7,071 nt of DNA, from NCBI GenBank assembly GCA_023432075.1, contig JAEYVD010000479.1, forward strand, positions 1-7,071, read 5' to 3'. Every line of letters begins with the position of its first letter. Position 1 is the first letter of the stretch. Of the stretch, positions 1 to 6,849 are shown one piece after another. The notes under the pieces were generated by a model. The model was given only the letters and a program-made list of their open reading frames with translations. It made no database searches and was not told the origin of the DNA. The translations under genes and the position numbers were made by a program. This DNA comes from Pseudomonadota bacterium. Its GTDB lineage: Bacteria > Pseudomonadota > Gammaproteobacteria > Burkholderiales > Burkholderiaceae_B.

Positions 1-10
1 CGGCGCGATG

Positions 11-325
11 TCACAGCGGCGACATGGGAGCGACGGCTTCGGGGGGCACGACAGGCGTGGTGCCGTTGGCGGCGGCCTGGATGCGATCCAGTTCGCGGCG
101 CAGGCGGATGGCCTCGCGGCGGCGGCGCAGCGCTGCGGGAACGGTCAGCAGCAGCCCGAACAGCGCGCCAAGCACGAATACGACCAGCATGACGACGATC
201 AGCGGGACGTCCTGGATAACGTAGTCGGCGTAGAACTTCACGGCGACGGGGTCGGTGTTCTTCAAGGCGAACATCAACACCGCCACAAAGACGAGCAATC
301 GCAGGGCCCAGACGAGATAGCGCAT
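11..325 (-). CDS. lapA: LapA-domain (DUF1049) inner-membrane protein
   Basis: The protein has 104 residues, close to E. coli LapA/YciS (about 100). Two hydrophobic membrane segments are visible, at about 4-21 and 39-64. They are joined by a short loop with the family motif NTDPVAVKFY (23-32). A basic, coiled-coil-like helix follows (RRRREAIRLRRELDRIQ, 67-83), then a Pro/Ala-rich tail to MSPL. In E. coli, LapA acts with LapB (YciM), which regulates lipopolysaccharide synthesis through LpxC turnover by FtsH; LapA's own role is less clear. Order rpsA-ihfB-lapA-lapB is conserved in related bacteria, but lapB would begin beyond base 1 and is not visible. The start is chosen from the Shine-Dalgarno and the family N terminus. 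Terminators and a possible promoter upstream suggest expression at least partly separate from rpsA-ihfB. Confidence 0.9.
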   Translation of the reverse strand: MRYLVWALRLLVFVAVLMFALKNTDPVAVKFYADYVIQDVPLIVVMLVVFVLGALFGLLLTVPAALRRRREAIRLRRELDRIQAAANGTTPVVPPEAVAPMSPL

Positions 326-333
326 GGCGCATG

Positions 334-337
334 CTCC
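334..337 (-). promoter_or_regulatory. Ribosome binding site of lapA
   Basis: The minus strand reads GGAG, 8 nt upstream of the ATG at 325. This supports the start at MRYLVW rather than the in-frame upstream ATG at 376, which has no Shine-Dalgarno. Another ATG at 332 is out of frame. Confidence 0.7.
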
Positions 338-356
338 AGATGATTCGAGACCGTCA

Positions 357-362
357 ATTGTA
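357..362 (-). promoter_or_regulatory. Candidate -10 box for lapA
   Basis: The minus strand reads TACAAT (5 of 6 to the sigma-70 consensus) about 31 nt upstream of the lapA ATG. It lies just past the two terminators, where a new promoter would be needed. No convincing -35 box is seen 16-18 nt upstream (the sequence there is pyrimidine-rich, TTCTCTC). The call is tentative. Confidence 0.35.
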
Positions 363-384
363 AGCGACGTCTTCATGGCGAGAG

Positions 385-407
385 AAAAAAAAGCCCCAAG
401 GCGGAGC
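385..407 (-). terminator. Second, weaker Rho-independent terminator candidate
   Basis: The minus strand reads GCTCC, loop GCCTT, GGGGC, then eight T residues. The stem has only five pairs, one of them G-U, but the T-tract is perfect. The GGGGCTT half is also complementary to the AAGCCCC arm of the terminator at 455-487, so alternative pairing is possible. It may be a back-up terminator or the end of a short RNA from this gap. Confidence 0.5.
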
Positions 408-412
408 GAGGA

Positions 413-453
413 CGGCGCCCGCGAGGGTCGGGCGAAGGCATGAGCGGGCGCCG
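413..453. repeat. 10-bp GC-rich inverted repeat between two terminators
   Basis: The arms CGGCGCCCGC (413-422) and GCGGGCGCCG (444-453) are perfect reverse complements separated by 21 nt. There is no T-tract after it on either strand, so it is not itself an intrinsic terminator. It sits directly between the strong ihfB terminator and the second U-tract hairpin. It could be part of a structured 3' end, an operator or a processing site; nothing in the sequence decides between these. Confidence 0.6.
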
Positions 454-454
454 C

Positions 455-487
455 AAAAACAAAGCCCCTTGATTGCTCAAGGGGCTT
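455..487 (-). terminator. Strong Rho-independent terminator after ihfB
   Basis: On the minus strand an 11-bp perfect stem (AAGCCCCTTGA / TCAAGGGGCTT, arms at 477-487 and 462-472) with a GCAA tetraloop is followed by TGTTTTT. It lies about 47 nt past the ihfB stop and is likely to end the rpsA-ihfB transcript. Confidence 0.88.
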
Positions 488-534
488 CGTTCGCGGTCCG
501 ATCTGCCCGAAGGCAGCTCTGCCTGGCCGACGCG

Positions 535-897
535 TCAATGCATGGCGTGCAAACCTGCCATGGAAGACGGCATCGACTCGCTCGATCCGGAGGATTGAGC
601 GTCCTCGTCATTGCCGCCGACCAGGTCCACCCGTTCGCGCAATTCCTTGCCGGCCTTGAAGTGCGGCACCTGTTTGCCAGGCACCAGCACCTGCTCGCCG
701 GATTTGGGATTGCGACCGACGCGGGGAGACCGCTGCGACAACGAAAAGCTGCCAAAACCGCGGATCTCGATGCGCTGACCCGAGGCGAGCGCCTGGGTCA
801 TTGCATCCAGTACGGTCTTGACCGCGTAATCGGTGTCGCGGGCGGCCAGCTGAGGATAGCGGGCCGCCAAGGCGGCGATCAGCTCCGACTTGGTCAC
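535..897 (-). CDS. ihfB: Integration host factor subunit beta, with long C-terminal tail
   Basis: The protein has 120 residues and belongs to the HU/IHF DNA-bending family. It pairs with IHF-alpha (ihfA, not in the window) to bend DNA sharply at specific sites, acting in transcription, recombination and replication. The N-terminal helices begin [10 protein letters not shown]. The family signature [18 protein letters not shown] runs from 47 to 64, with Arg46 and Pro64; this Pro sits at the position of the DNA-intercalating proline. [11 protein letters not shown] (81-91) ends the usual fold. Most IHF-beta proteins stop near residue 95; here about 29 more residues follow, rich in Gly, Ser, Asp and Met and ending in LHAMH. 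The tail looks disordered. The start codon is GTG, 3 nt after the rpsA TAA with no room for an independent leader, so translation is probably coupled to rpsA. The position after rpsA is conserved in proteobacteria and supports beta rather than alpha. Confidence 0.95.
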   Translation of the reverse strand: MTKSELIAALAARYPQLAARDTDYAVKTVLDAMTQALASGQRIEIRGFGSFSLSQRSPRVGRNPKSGEQVLVPGKQVPHFKAGKELRERVDLVGGNDEDAQSSGSSESMPSSMAGLHAMH

Positions 898-900
898 GAA

Positions 901-2613
901 TTAACCGTCGTTGCGCTGTTGGTCCAGCTTGGCCTTCAGCAGCGCGCCGAGGTTGGTGGTACCGGACGAAGCGCTGGCGTCGGACATGCGCTGGATCGTG
1001 TCGGCGGTTTCGGCGTTGTCACGGGCCTTGATCGACAGCTGGATCGAACGCGTCTTGCGGTCGATGTTGACGATCATGGCTTCGATGTTCTCGCCGGCGG
1101 ACAGCACGGTGGTGGCATCTTCGACGCGGCCCGAGGAGATCTCGGAAGCGCGCAGGTAGCCTTCGACGTCCACGGACAGCGTAACCACGGCGCCCTTGGC
1201 TTCGACCGACTTGATGGTGCCCGGAACCACGGCGCCCTTGTCAAACGTGGCGACGAAGTTGTTGAAGGGGTCGCCTTCCAGCTGCTTGATGCCCAGCGAG
1301 ATGCGTTCCTTGTCGGTGTCGATGCCCAGAACCACGGCTTCGATTTCGTCGCCCTTCTTGAAGTTGCGCACGGCTTCTTCGCCAGCTTCCGTCCACGACA
1401 GGTCGGACAGGTGGACCAGGCCGTCGATGCCGCCGGGCAGGCCGACGAACACGCCGAAGTCGGTGATCGACTTGATGGCGCCGCGGACCTTGTCGCCACG
1501 CTTGAAGTTCGTGGCGAACTCTTCCCACGGGTTCTGGCGGCACTGCTTCATGCCCAGCGAAATGCGGCGACGGTCTTCGTCGATTTCCAGGACCATGACT
1601 TCGACTTCTTCGCCCAGGGTCACAACCTTGCGCGGGTCGACGTTCTTGTTGGTCCAGTCCATTTCGGACACGTGGACCAGGCCTTCGATGCCGGCTTCGA
1701 CTTCAACGAACGCGCCGTAGTCGGTCAGGTTCGTGACCTTGCCGAACAGGCGGGTGCCTTGCGGGTAGCGGCGAGCCAGGCCCACCCACGGATCTTCGCC
1801 AAGCTGCTTGACGCCCAGGGAGACGCGGCTCTTTTCCTGGTCGAACTTGAGGACCTTGGCTTCGACTTCCTGACCCACTTGCAGGACTTCGGAGGGGTGA
1901 CGCACACGGCGCCAGGCCATGTCGGTGATGTGCAGCAGGCCATCGATGCCGCCCAGGTCGACGAACGCGCCGTAGTCGGTGATGTTCTTGACCACGCCCT
2001 TGACCACGGCACCTTCGTGCAGGGTTTCGAGCAGCTTTTGACGCTCTTCGCCCATGCTGGCTTCCAGCACCTGGCGACGCGACAGCACAACGTTGTTGCG
2101 CTTGCGGTCGAGCTTGATGACCTTGAATTCGAGGGTCTTGCCTTCGTACGGGGTGGTGTCCTTGACCGGACGCAGGTCCACCAGCGAACCCGGCAGGAAC
2201 GCGCGGATGCCGTTGGTCATGACGGTCAGACCGCCCTTCACCTTGCCGGTGATGGTGCCGGTAACCAGTTCGCCGTTCTCCAGGGCCTTTTCCAGTTGCA
2301 GCCAGGCCGACAGGCGCTTGGCGCGGTCACGCGACAGGATGGTGTCGCCGTAGCCGTTTTCCAGGGAATCGATGGCCACCGAGACGAAATCGCCGGGTTG
2401 CACTTCGAGCTCGCCCTGGTCGTTCAGGAACTCTTCCAGGGGGATCAGCGCTTCGGACTTCAGGCCGGCGTTGACGACGACGAAATTGTGGTCGACGCGC
2501 ACGACTTCGGCGCTGATGACCTCGCCGGACTTCATGTCCTGGCTCTTGAGGCTTTGTGCGAAAAGGTCGGCGAAGCTTTCGCCGCCGGTGGCGGTAGTGG
2601 AAACGGAAGACAT
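901..2613 (-). CDS. rpsA: 30S ribosomal protein S1
   Basis: The protein has 570 residues, the normal length for proteobacterial S1 (about 557-570). S1 binds mRNA on the 30S subunit and helps initiate translation of mRNAs that are structured or have weak Shine-Dalgarno sequences. Six S1/OB-fold repeats can be seen at about 29-95, 114-180, 200-270, 285-357, 372-444 and 459-530. Repeats 3-5 are the most alike ([59 protein letters not shown]). Repeats 1 and 2, which bind the ribosome, are divergent as usual. A 40-residue Ser/Asn-containing tail ends in [16 protein letters not shown] chose ATG 2613 because [18 protein letters not shown] matches the family N terminus. An in-frame ATG at 2628 would add five residues (MDFNP). 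Glu codons are strongly biased to GAA, fitting high expression. The ihfB start lies 3 nt downstream. Confidence 0.97.
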   Translation of the reverse strand: MSSVSTTATGGESFADLFAQSLKSQDMKSGEVISAEVVRVDHNFVVVNAGLKSEALIPLEEFLNDQGELEVQPGDFVSVAIDSLENGYGDTILSRDRAKRLSAWLQLEKALENGELVTGTITGKVKGGLTVMTNGIRAFLPGSLVDLRPVKDTTPYEGKTLEFKVIKLDRKRNNVVLSRRQVLEASMGEERQKLLETLHEGAVVKGVVKNITDYGAFVDLGGIDGLLHITDMAWRRVRHPSEVLQVGQEVEAKVLKFDQEKSRVSLGVKQLGEDPWVGLARRYPQGTRLFGKVTNLTDYGAFVEVEAGIEGLVHVSEMDWTNKNVDPRKVVTLGEEVEVMVLEIDEDRRRISLGMKQCRQNPWEEFATNFKRGDKVRGAIKSITDFGVFVGLPGGIDGLVHLSDLSWTEAGEEAVRNFKKGDEIEAVVLGIDTDKERISLGIKQLEGDPFNNFVATFDKGAVVPGTIKSVEAKGAVVTLSVDVEGYLRASEISSGRVEDATTVLSAGENIEAMIVNIDRKTRSIQLSIKARDNAETADTIQRMSDASASSGTTNLGALLKAKLDQQRNDG

Positions 2614-2789
2614 GGGGTTGAAATCCATTGGGCCGAAATGGCCGTTAAGAACACACCGCAGCGGATTGCCCGCCACAGTGGAGTCAAAATACCTGCCGGC
2701 TGGCTGACCCTTGCGGGGTGGCCCGTGGGGGAGTCGCCTGGCTTGAGCAGGGCCTAATCAAAAAACTGCTTTAAGTGCTGCATTGCGCA
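2614..2789 (-). promoter_or_regulatory. rpsA leader: cmk-rpsA intergenic region with three small hairpins
   Basis: These 176 nt separate the cmk stop from the rpsA start and hold no gene. On the minus strand three hairpins follow each other. The first is at 2702-2723 (ACCC/GGGT core, outer GGC/GCC, loop CGCAA). The second is at 2658-2676 (GCGG/CCGC extended by G-U pairs, loop GCAAT). The third is at 2631-2643 (GGCC/GGCC, loop ATTTC). The start region has no AGGAGG-like element; only a GGA ten bases before the ATG is seen. In E. coli the rpsA leader is known to fold into consecutive hairpins, to lack a canonical Shine-Dalgarno and to mediate S1 autorepression. Equivalence here is inference. 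A TTGACT at about 2686 resembles a -35 box but lacks a -10 partner, so no promoter is called. Confidence 0.5.
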
Positions 2790-3485
2790 TCACTGGCTGG
2801 CTTGCTGCCAGAAATCCAGTATTGCCTGCACCGTTTCTGCGATTGTCAGGTTGGACGAATCCAGCACGTGTGCATCTGCTGCGGGAGCGAGCGGCGCAGT
2901 GGCGCGCCCGGTATCGCGCGCATCACGCTCGCGCATATCCCGCAAAAGGTCGTCTAGATTAGCAGAAATTCCCTTTTCGATCAACTGCTTACGCCGCCTC
3001 TCCGCCCGGGCGACGACGTCGGCCACCAGGAAGACCTTCAGGGACGCATCCGGGAACACGACGGTGCCCATGTCCCGGCCGTCCGCGACCAGGCCCGGCG
3101 GCAGCCGGAAGGCGCGCTGGCGCTCGAGCAAAGCCTGCCGCACGCCCGGGAAAGCGGCCACGCGGGACGCGAAATTGCCCACTTCCTCGCGGCGGATGTC
3201 ATGGCCCGCATCGGCGCCCTCGAGGTACACGTGCGGCCCTTCGAAACGCACATCCAGCGTCTCGGCCACGCGCGCCACGGCAGGCTCGTCCTCGGCGGCC
3301 ACGCCGCGGTTGATGGCGGCCAGCGCCGTCAGGCGGTATAGCGCGCCGCTGTCCAGCACGGCCCAGCCCAGCGCCTTGGCGACGCGATGGGCCACGGTGC
3401 CCTTGCCGGAGGCGGTGGGGCCGTCGATCGTGATGACCGGGGCCGGTGAGGCGGAAGTTGAAGCTGTCGAAGTCATGGATGCCAT
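2790..3485 (-). CDS. cmk: Cytidylate kinase (CMP/dCMP kinase)
   Basis: The protein has 231 residues, typical of the Cmk family (about 220-230). It phosphorylates CMP and dCMP with ATP to CDP and dCDP in pyrimidine salvage and nucleotide supply. The P-loop GPTASGKGT is at 22-30 (Lys28). The LDSGALYR motif (44-51) belongs to the nucleotide-monophosphate site. [13 protein letters not shown] (135-147) carries Asp135, Arg137 and Asp138, known CMP-binding residues. ERDARDTGR (176-184) is the Arg-rich lid and base-recognition region. Two in-frame ATGs are possible, at 3485 (6 nt after the aroA stop) and 3476 (three codons later). Neither has a clear Shine-Dalgarno, so the exact start is uncertain; residues 1-16 are low-complexity Ser/Thr/Ala. 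Translation is probably coupled to aroA. Its place between aromatic synthesis and rpsA is a conserved proteobacterial arrangement. Confidence 0.95.
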   Translation of the reverse strand: MASMTSTASTSASPAPVITIDGPTASGKGTVAHRVAKALGWAVLDSGALYRLTALAAINRGVAAEDEPAVARVAETLDVRFEGPHVYLEGADAGHDIRREEVGNFASRVAAFPGVRQALLERQRAFRLPPGLVADGRDMGTVVFPDASLKVFLVADVVARAERRRKQLIEKGISANLDDLLRDMRERDARDTGRATAPLAPAADAHVLDSSNLTIAETVQAILDFWQQASQ

Positions 3486-3491
3486 GCAGCG

Positions 3492-4814
3492 CTAGGCCGA
3501 CACCAGGCCGGCGTAGACGTCAAAGTAACCCGGGAACGTCTTGCTGACACAACCGGGGTCGAGAATGCGGACCGCCGCCGGGCCAAACGCCGCAAGCGAG
3601 AAGCACATGGCCATGCGATGGTCGTCCCAGGTGCCGATGTGCGCATCGCGCCAGGCGTCCTGCGCCGGCGGCGTCACCTGCAGCCAGTCGGGGCCGGATT
3701 CCACCCGTGCACCCAGCTTTTCAAGCTCGGTCTGCATGGCGTGGATGCGGTCCGTCTCCTTGACGCGCCAGCTGCCGATGTTGCGCAGCCGGCAGGGGCC
3801 GTCGGCATACAGGGCCAGCGCAGCGGCCGTCATGGCGGCGTCGGGAATCAGGTTGAAATCGGTGTCGAAAGCCTTCAGGCGCGCGCCGTCAGCGACCTGC
3901 ACACCCGAGACTTCGATCCAGCCCGGGCCGTAGGTGACCTGGGCGCCCATGTCGGCCAGGGTGCTCGCGAATCCGACGTCGCCCTGGATGCTGTCGGCTC
4001 CCACGCCGGTCACCCGCACGGGGCCGCCGCCGATGGCGCCCAGCGCCAGGAAATAAGACGCCGTCGATGCGTCCCCTTCCACGGCGATCTCGCCCGGGCT
4101 GCGGTATGCCGCGCCCGCCTCCACCACGAAACGGCTCCAGCCGTCCCGCTGCACCAGCACGCCAAAGCGCGCCATCAGGTTCAGGGTGATTTCGATATAG
4201 GGCTTGGAGATCAGCTCGCCGACGACCTCGATGGTCACCGGCTTGCCGCTGCGCGCCGCCTGCAGCGGCGCGGCCAGCAGCAATGCGGTCAGGAATTGGC
4301 TGGACACCGAACCCTGCACGCGCGGCACCGCGTTCTCGGCGATGTCGCCGCGGCCGATGTGCAGCGGCGGATAGCCCGGCTGCCCCAGGTATTCGATGCG
4401 CGCGCCCAGCGCGTTCAGGGCATCGACCAGGTCGCCGATGGGGCGTTCGTGCATGCGCGGCACGCCGGACAGGCGATAGTCGCCGCCCATCAGCGCCAAC
4501 GCCGCCGTCAGCGGGCGGATCGCGGTGCCGGCATTGCCCATGAAAAGGTCGGCGCTTTCCACCGGAAAGCGGCTCACGCCCTGCACCGTCACGCGGCCGG
4601 CGTCCAGGTCGGACACCTGCACGCCCAACTGGCGCAACGCAGCCAGCATGACACGCGTGTCGTCGGAATCCAGCAAGCCGGTGATGTCGGTCGTGCCCTC
4701 GGCAATGGCCGACAGCAGCAGCACGCGGTTGGAAATGCTCTTGGATCCGGGCAAGGCCATCATGCCCTGCGCGCGCCGCACGCGCGGCAGATCGAGGTAA
4801 GGCAAAGCGCCCAT
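3492..4814 (-). CDS. aroA: 3-phosphoshikimate 1-carboxyvinyltransferase (EPSP synthase), class I
   Basis: The protein has 440 residues, a normal full length. It joins shikimate 3-phosphate and phosphoenolpyruvate to give EPSP, the penultimate step to chorismate, in the cytoplasm. Substrate-binding motifs seen in order are [10 protein letters not shown] (21-30, Lys25), GNAGTAIRP (93-101), RMHERP (120-125, Arg124), SSQFLTALL (171-179), IPDAAMT with catalytic Asp325, KETDR (352-356, Glu353 and Arg356), DDHRMAM (397-403, Arg400) and SKTFPGYF (424-431, Lys425). The GNAGTAIRP loop keeps Gly96, Thr97 and Pro101, the pattern of class I, glyphosate-sensitive enzymes; this is inference from known family behaviour. 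All key residues are intact. The ATG lies 4 nt after the tyrA stop and is served by a strong AAGGAG seven bases upstream. The TAG stop is 6 nt before the cmk start. Confidence 0.97.
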   Translation of the reverse strand: MGALPYLDLPRVRRAQGMMALPGSKSISNRVLLLSAIAEGTTDITGLLDSDDTRVMLAALRQLGVQVSDLDAGRVTVQGVSRFPVESADLFMGNAGTAIRPLTAALALMGGDYRLSGVPRMHERPIGDLVDALNALGARIEYLGQPGYPPLHIGRGDIAENAVPRVQGSVSSQFLTALLLAAPLQAARSGKPVTIEVVGELISKPYIEITLNLMARFGVLVQRDGWSRFVVEAGAAYRSPGEIAVEGDASTASYFLALGAIGGGPVRVTGVGADSIQGDVGFASTLADMGAQVTYGPGWIEVSGVQVADGARLKAFDTDFNLIPDAAMTAAALALYADGPCRLRNIGSWRVKETDRIHAMQTELEKLGARVESGPDWLQVTPPAQDAWRDAHIGTWDDHRMAMCFSLAAFGPAAVRILDPGCVSKTFPGYFDVYAGLVSA

Positions 4815-4818
4815 TGAA

Positions 4819-5721
4819 CTACTCCTTGCGCCAGCCGCGGCGCGCTCGCGCCGCCGTGTCCAGCAACGTCAGCAAAGCCTCGCCGTCGCCATCGGCAATG
4901 GCGCGCTCGGCACGGTCCAGCACCCCGCGCACCGCAGCCAGTTCGGCCAGCATCGCATCGCGGTTGGACAGAAAGATGTCGCGCCACATCTCGGGCGATC
5001 CGGCGGCGATACGGGTGAAGTCGCGAAAGCCGCTACCCGCCAGGTCAAGCCGGGTCTCGGCATCGGCGGCCGTGGCCACCTGTTCCATATACACCGAGGA
5101 CAGCAGATGCGGAAGATGACTGACCGACGCCAGCACACGGTCGTGCGCGCCGGCATCCATGTCGATCACATCCGCGCCGCAGGCCTGCCACGCCCGGCGC
5201 ACCAGCGCCAGGGCGGCGGCCTGATTCTCCGGCACGGGCGTGAGAATGACGGTGCGTCCGCGATACAGGGTGGCGTCCGCCGCGTCCGGCCCGGTACGCT
5301 CGGCGCCCGCGATGGGGTGGCCGGGGACGAACTGGCCAATGCGGTCGCCCAGCGCCTCGCGCGCGGCGTCCACCACCTCGGCCTTGGTGCTGCCGCCGTC
5401 GGTCAGGATGGTATTTGGGGCAAGGTGCGGCCGCATCTGCGACAGCACGTTGGTCAGGCCGCCAACCGGCGTGGCCAGCATGATGAGATCCGCCTGAGCC
5501 GCCGCGGCTTCGGCCGGCACAGCCTCGTCGATGAGGCCCAGCGCGACGGCGCGTTCCAGCGACTGCGCGTTGCGTCCCACGCCCAGCACCTTGCCGACCT
5601 GCCCAGCTTGGCGCAAGGCCGCTGCGAACGAACCGCCGATCAAGCCGACCCCAACCACTGCCAACACAGGAATCAGGGGGCCCGCGGCCCCCTGATCGGA
5701 AGAAGGTAACGCGTCGTTCAT
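4819..5721 (-). CDS. tyrA: Prephenate (or arogenate) dehydrogenase, stand-alone TyrA
   Basis: The protein has 300 residues, with an N-terminal Rossmann domain and a C-terminal helical dimerisation domain. It oxidatively decarboxylates prephenate to 4-hydroxyphenylpyruvate, the committed step to tyrosine. The dinucleotide-binding loop GVGLIGGSF is at 24-32. The DGGSTKAEV segment (108-116) and the [10 protein letters not shown] active-site motif (135-144, with the conserved His135) follow. SHLPHLLSS (211-219) and GFRDFTRIA (241-249) complete the prephenate-binding region. There is no fused chorismate mutase as in enteric TyrA, and no fusion to AroA as in some pseudomonads. No C-terminal ACT domain is present. 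At the end of the second Rossmann strand the usual acidic residue is replaced by Gly49-Arg50-Asn51, which hints at use of NADP. The start is fixed by the ATGA overlap with hisC. The last codons AAG GAG TAG also form the aroA ribosome binding site. Confidence 0.94.
   Translation of the reverse strand: MNDALPSSDQGAAGPLIPVLAVVGVGLIGGSFAAALRQAGQVGKVLGVGRNAQSLERAVALGLIDEAVPAEAAAAQADLIMLATPVGGLTNVLSQMRPHLAPNTILTDGGSTKAEVVDAAREALGDRIGQFVPGHPIAGAERTGPDAADATLYRGRTVILTPVPENQAAALALVRRAWQACGADVIDMDAGAHDRVLASVSHLPHLLSSVYMEQVATAADAETRLDLAGSGFRDFTRIAAGSPEMWRDIFLSNRDAMLAELAAVRGVLDRAERAIADGDGEALLTLLDTAARARRGWRKE
4822..4827 (-). promoter_or_regulatory. Ribosome binding site of aroA, inside the tyrA 3' end
   Basis: The minus strand reads AAGGAG with a 7-nt spacer to the aroA ATG at 4814. 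These six bases are also the last two sense codons of tyrA (Lys-Glu), directly before its TAG. It is the strongest Shine-Dalgarno in the aromatic part of the window and fixes the aroA start. Confidence 0.85.
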
Positions 5722-6839
5722 GCGGTCAGGATGGCGGTCAGGGCGTCGATGAATCGGGCATTCTCGTGGGGCAGCCCAATGGACACGCGCAGCCACTCAG
5801 GCAGGCCGTCGCCGGCCACGGGGCGCACGATGACGCCACGCTTGAGCAATTCCAGATTGATGCGAGGCGCATCGCCCACATGGACCAGCACGAAATTGCC
5901 GTAGCTGGGCACGTAGCGCAGATTGAGCTTGTCGAACGCGGCGCAGAGCTGAGCCTTGCCCGCCTTGTTGGAGGCGTAGGCTTCTTCCAGGTAGTCCGCA
6001 TCGCCGAGCGCGGCGATGGCCGCAGCCTGGGCCAGCGTGTTGACGTTGAACGGCTGGCGCACGCGGTTCAGCAGATCGGTCAGGCCAGGCTGCGCGACCG
6101 AGAACCCGACACGCAGGCCCGCCAGACCATAGGCCTTGGAGAACGTGCGCGACACGATCAGGTTCGAATAGCGGCGCACCAGCGCGGTGCTGTCAAAGCG
6201 CAATTCGGGGTCGAGGTATTCGTTGTAGGCCTCGTCCAGCACAACGGTGACGCGGTCGCCGTGGGCGGCCTGTACGCGTTCCAGGAATTCGGCGACCTTC
6301 TCGCCCGGCACGAACGGGGCGGTGGGGTTGTTCGGGTTGGCGATGAACACCAGACGCGTATCGTCGGCGATCGCCTCGAACATCGCATCCAGGTCATGGC
6401 CGTGGTCGACGGCTGGCACCACGATATGGCGCGCGCCGCGCGCCTGCGTGGCCAGACGGTAAACCGCGAACGAGTGCTGCGCATACACCGCCGAAGCCCC
6501 GGATTCCAGCAGCGCGAGCGCGGCGATTTCCAGGATGTCGTTGGAGCCGTTGCCCAGCGTGATCCAGTTCATCGGCACGCCGTAGCGTTCGGCAAGCGCC
6601 GCCTTCAGGTCGAAACCGTTGGGGTCCGGATAGCGCGCCAGCGATTCGGCGGCGGCCAGCATGGCCGCGCGTGCCGACTTGGGCATGCCCAGCGGGTTTT
6701 CGTTGGAAGCCAGCTTGACGATGGTGGCCGGATCCAGCCCGAACTCGCGGGCCAGTTCTTCAATCGGCTTGCCGGCCTGGTACGGGGCAATGGCACTGAC
6801 GTGCGCGGGGGCAACGAGGGGCTTGGATGCGTGGGTCAT
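5718..6839 (-). CDS. hisC: Histidinol-phosphate / aromatic aminotransferase, class I/II PLP enzyme
   Basis: The protein has 373 residues, close to the HisC family length (about 350-370). It is a PLP-dependent fold-type I aminotransferase. Visible motifs in order are NENPLG (46-51), the cofactor-phosphate loop GNGSND (96-101), ANPNNPT (167-173), DEAY with the pyridine-nitrogen Asp202 and Tyr205, SRTFSKAYGLAGLRVG with the Schiff-base Lys235 and Arg243, and LRVSIG with the carboxylate-binding Arg351. HisC converts imidazole-acetol phosphate and glutamate to histidinol phosphate. Members sitting between pheA and tyrA are known or inferred to transaminate phenylpyruvate and 4-hydroxyphenylpyruvate as well. 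Context therefore suggests that aromatic amino acids are the main role, but sequence motifs alone cannot settle the substrate. I chose ATG 6839 because the reading frame further upstream runs back into pheA and looks non-native. No clear Shine-Dalgarno is visible. The TGA stop overlaps the tyrA ATG (ATGA), implying translational coupling. Confidence 0.93.
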   Translation of the reverse strand: MTHASKPLVAPAHVSAIAPYQAGKPIEELAREFGLDPATIVKLASNENPLGMPKSARAAMLAAAESLARYPDPNGFDLKAALAERYGVPMNWITLGNGSNDILEIAALALLESGASAVYAQHSFAVYRLATQARGARHIVVPAVDHGHDLDAMFEAIADDTRLVFIANPNNPTAPFVPGEKVAEFLERVQAAHGDRVTVVLDEAYNEYLDPELRFDSTALVRRYSNLIVSRTFSKAYGLAGLRVGFSVAQPGLTDLLNRVRQPFNVNTLAQAAAIAALGDADYLEEAYASNKAGKAQLCAAFDKLNLRYVPSYGNFVLVHVGDAPRINLELLKRGVIVRPVAGDGLPEWLRVSIGLPHENARFIDALTAILTA

Positions 6840-6849
6840 GATGTGGGAT

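Noticed and set aside
1..10. The beginning of lapB downstream of lapA.
   Set aside because: Only ten bases remain after the lapA stop and no start codon on the minus strand can be assigned to lapB.
459..474. An IHF-binding-like core (AATCAA followed by GGGGCTTT) within the ihfB terminator, suggesting autoregulation.
   Set aside because: The spacing and last bases do not match the WATCAANNNNTTR consensus, and the bases are explained by the terminator stem.
326..538. An N-terminally extended lapA frame beginning as far back as 538, or at ATG 376.
   Set aside because: The extension would translate through both terminators and the inverted repeat, and neither start has a Shine-Dalgarno. The start at 325 has GGAG at good spacing and the family N terminus.
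2614..2676. A GTG at 2676 or an ATG at 2628 as the rpsA start.
   Set aside because: The extra residues from 2676 ([16 protein letters not shown]...) translate the hairpin leader and do not look like S1. The 2628 start adds only MDFNP without a Shine-Dalgarno; it cannot be fully excluded but 2613 fits the family better.
2680..2691. TTGACT on the minus strand as the -35 box of an rpsA promoter.
   Set aside because: No TATAAT-like hexamer lies 16-18 nt downstream; the sequence there is CCGCTG-like. A promoter may exist but is not supported here.
469..2757. A 762-codon open frame on the plus strand, antisense to rpsA and ihfB.
   Set aside because: It mirrors the codon pattern of rpsA: its His/Asp/Gln/Val-rich protein has no recognisable fold and shows repeats that are the antisense of the S1 repeats. 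Long antisense frames are common opposite GC-rich, strongly codon-biased genes.
2760..2789. A terminator just after cmk, because of a T6 run on the minus strand.
   Set aside because: The only stem before it is about three pairs (TGC/GCA) with a long loop, too weak for intrinsic termination.
3618..4817. A plus-strand open frame of 399 codons opposite aroA, and a similar 371-codon frame at 5766-6881 opposite hisC.
   Set aside because: Both lie fully opposite genes with intact catalytic motifs. Their products are Arg/His/Gly/Gln-rich with no domain, as expected from reading GC-rich codons backwards.
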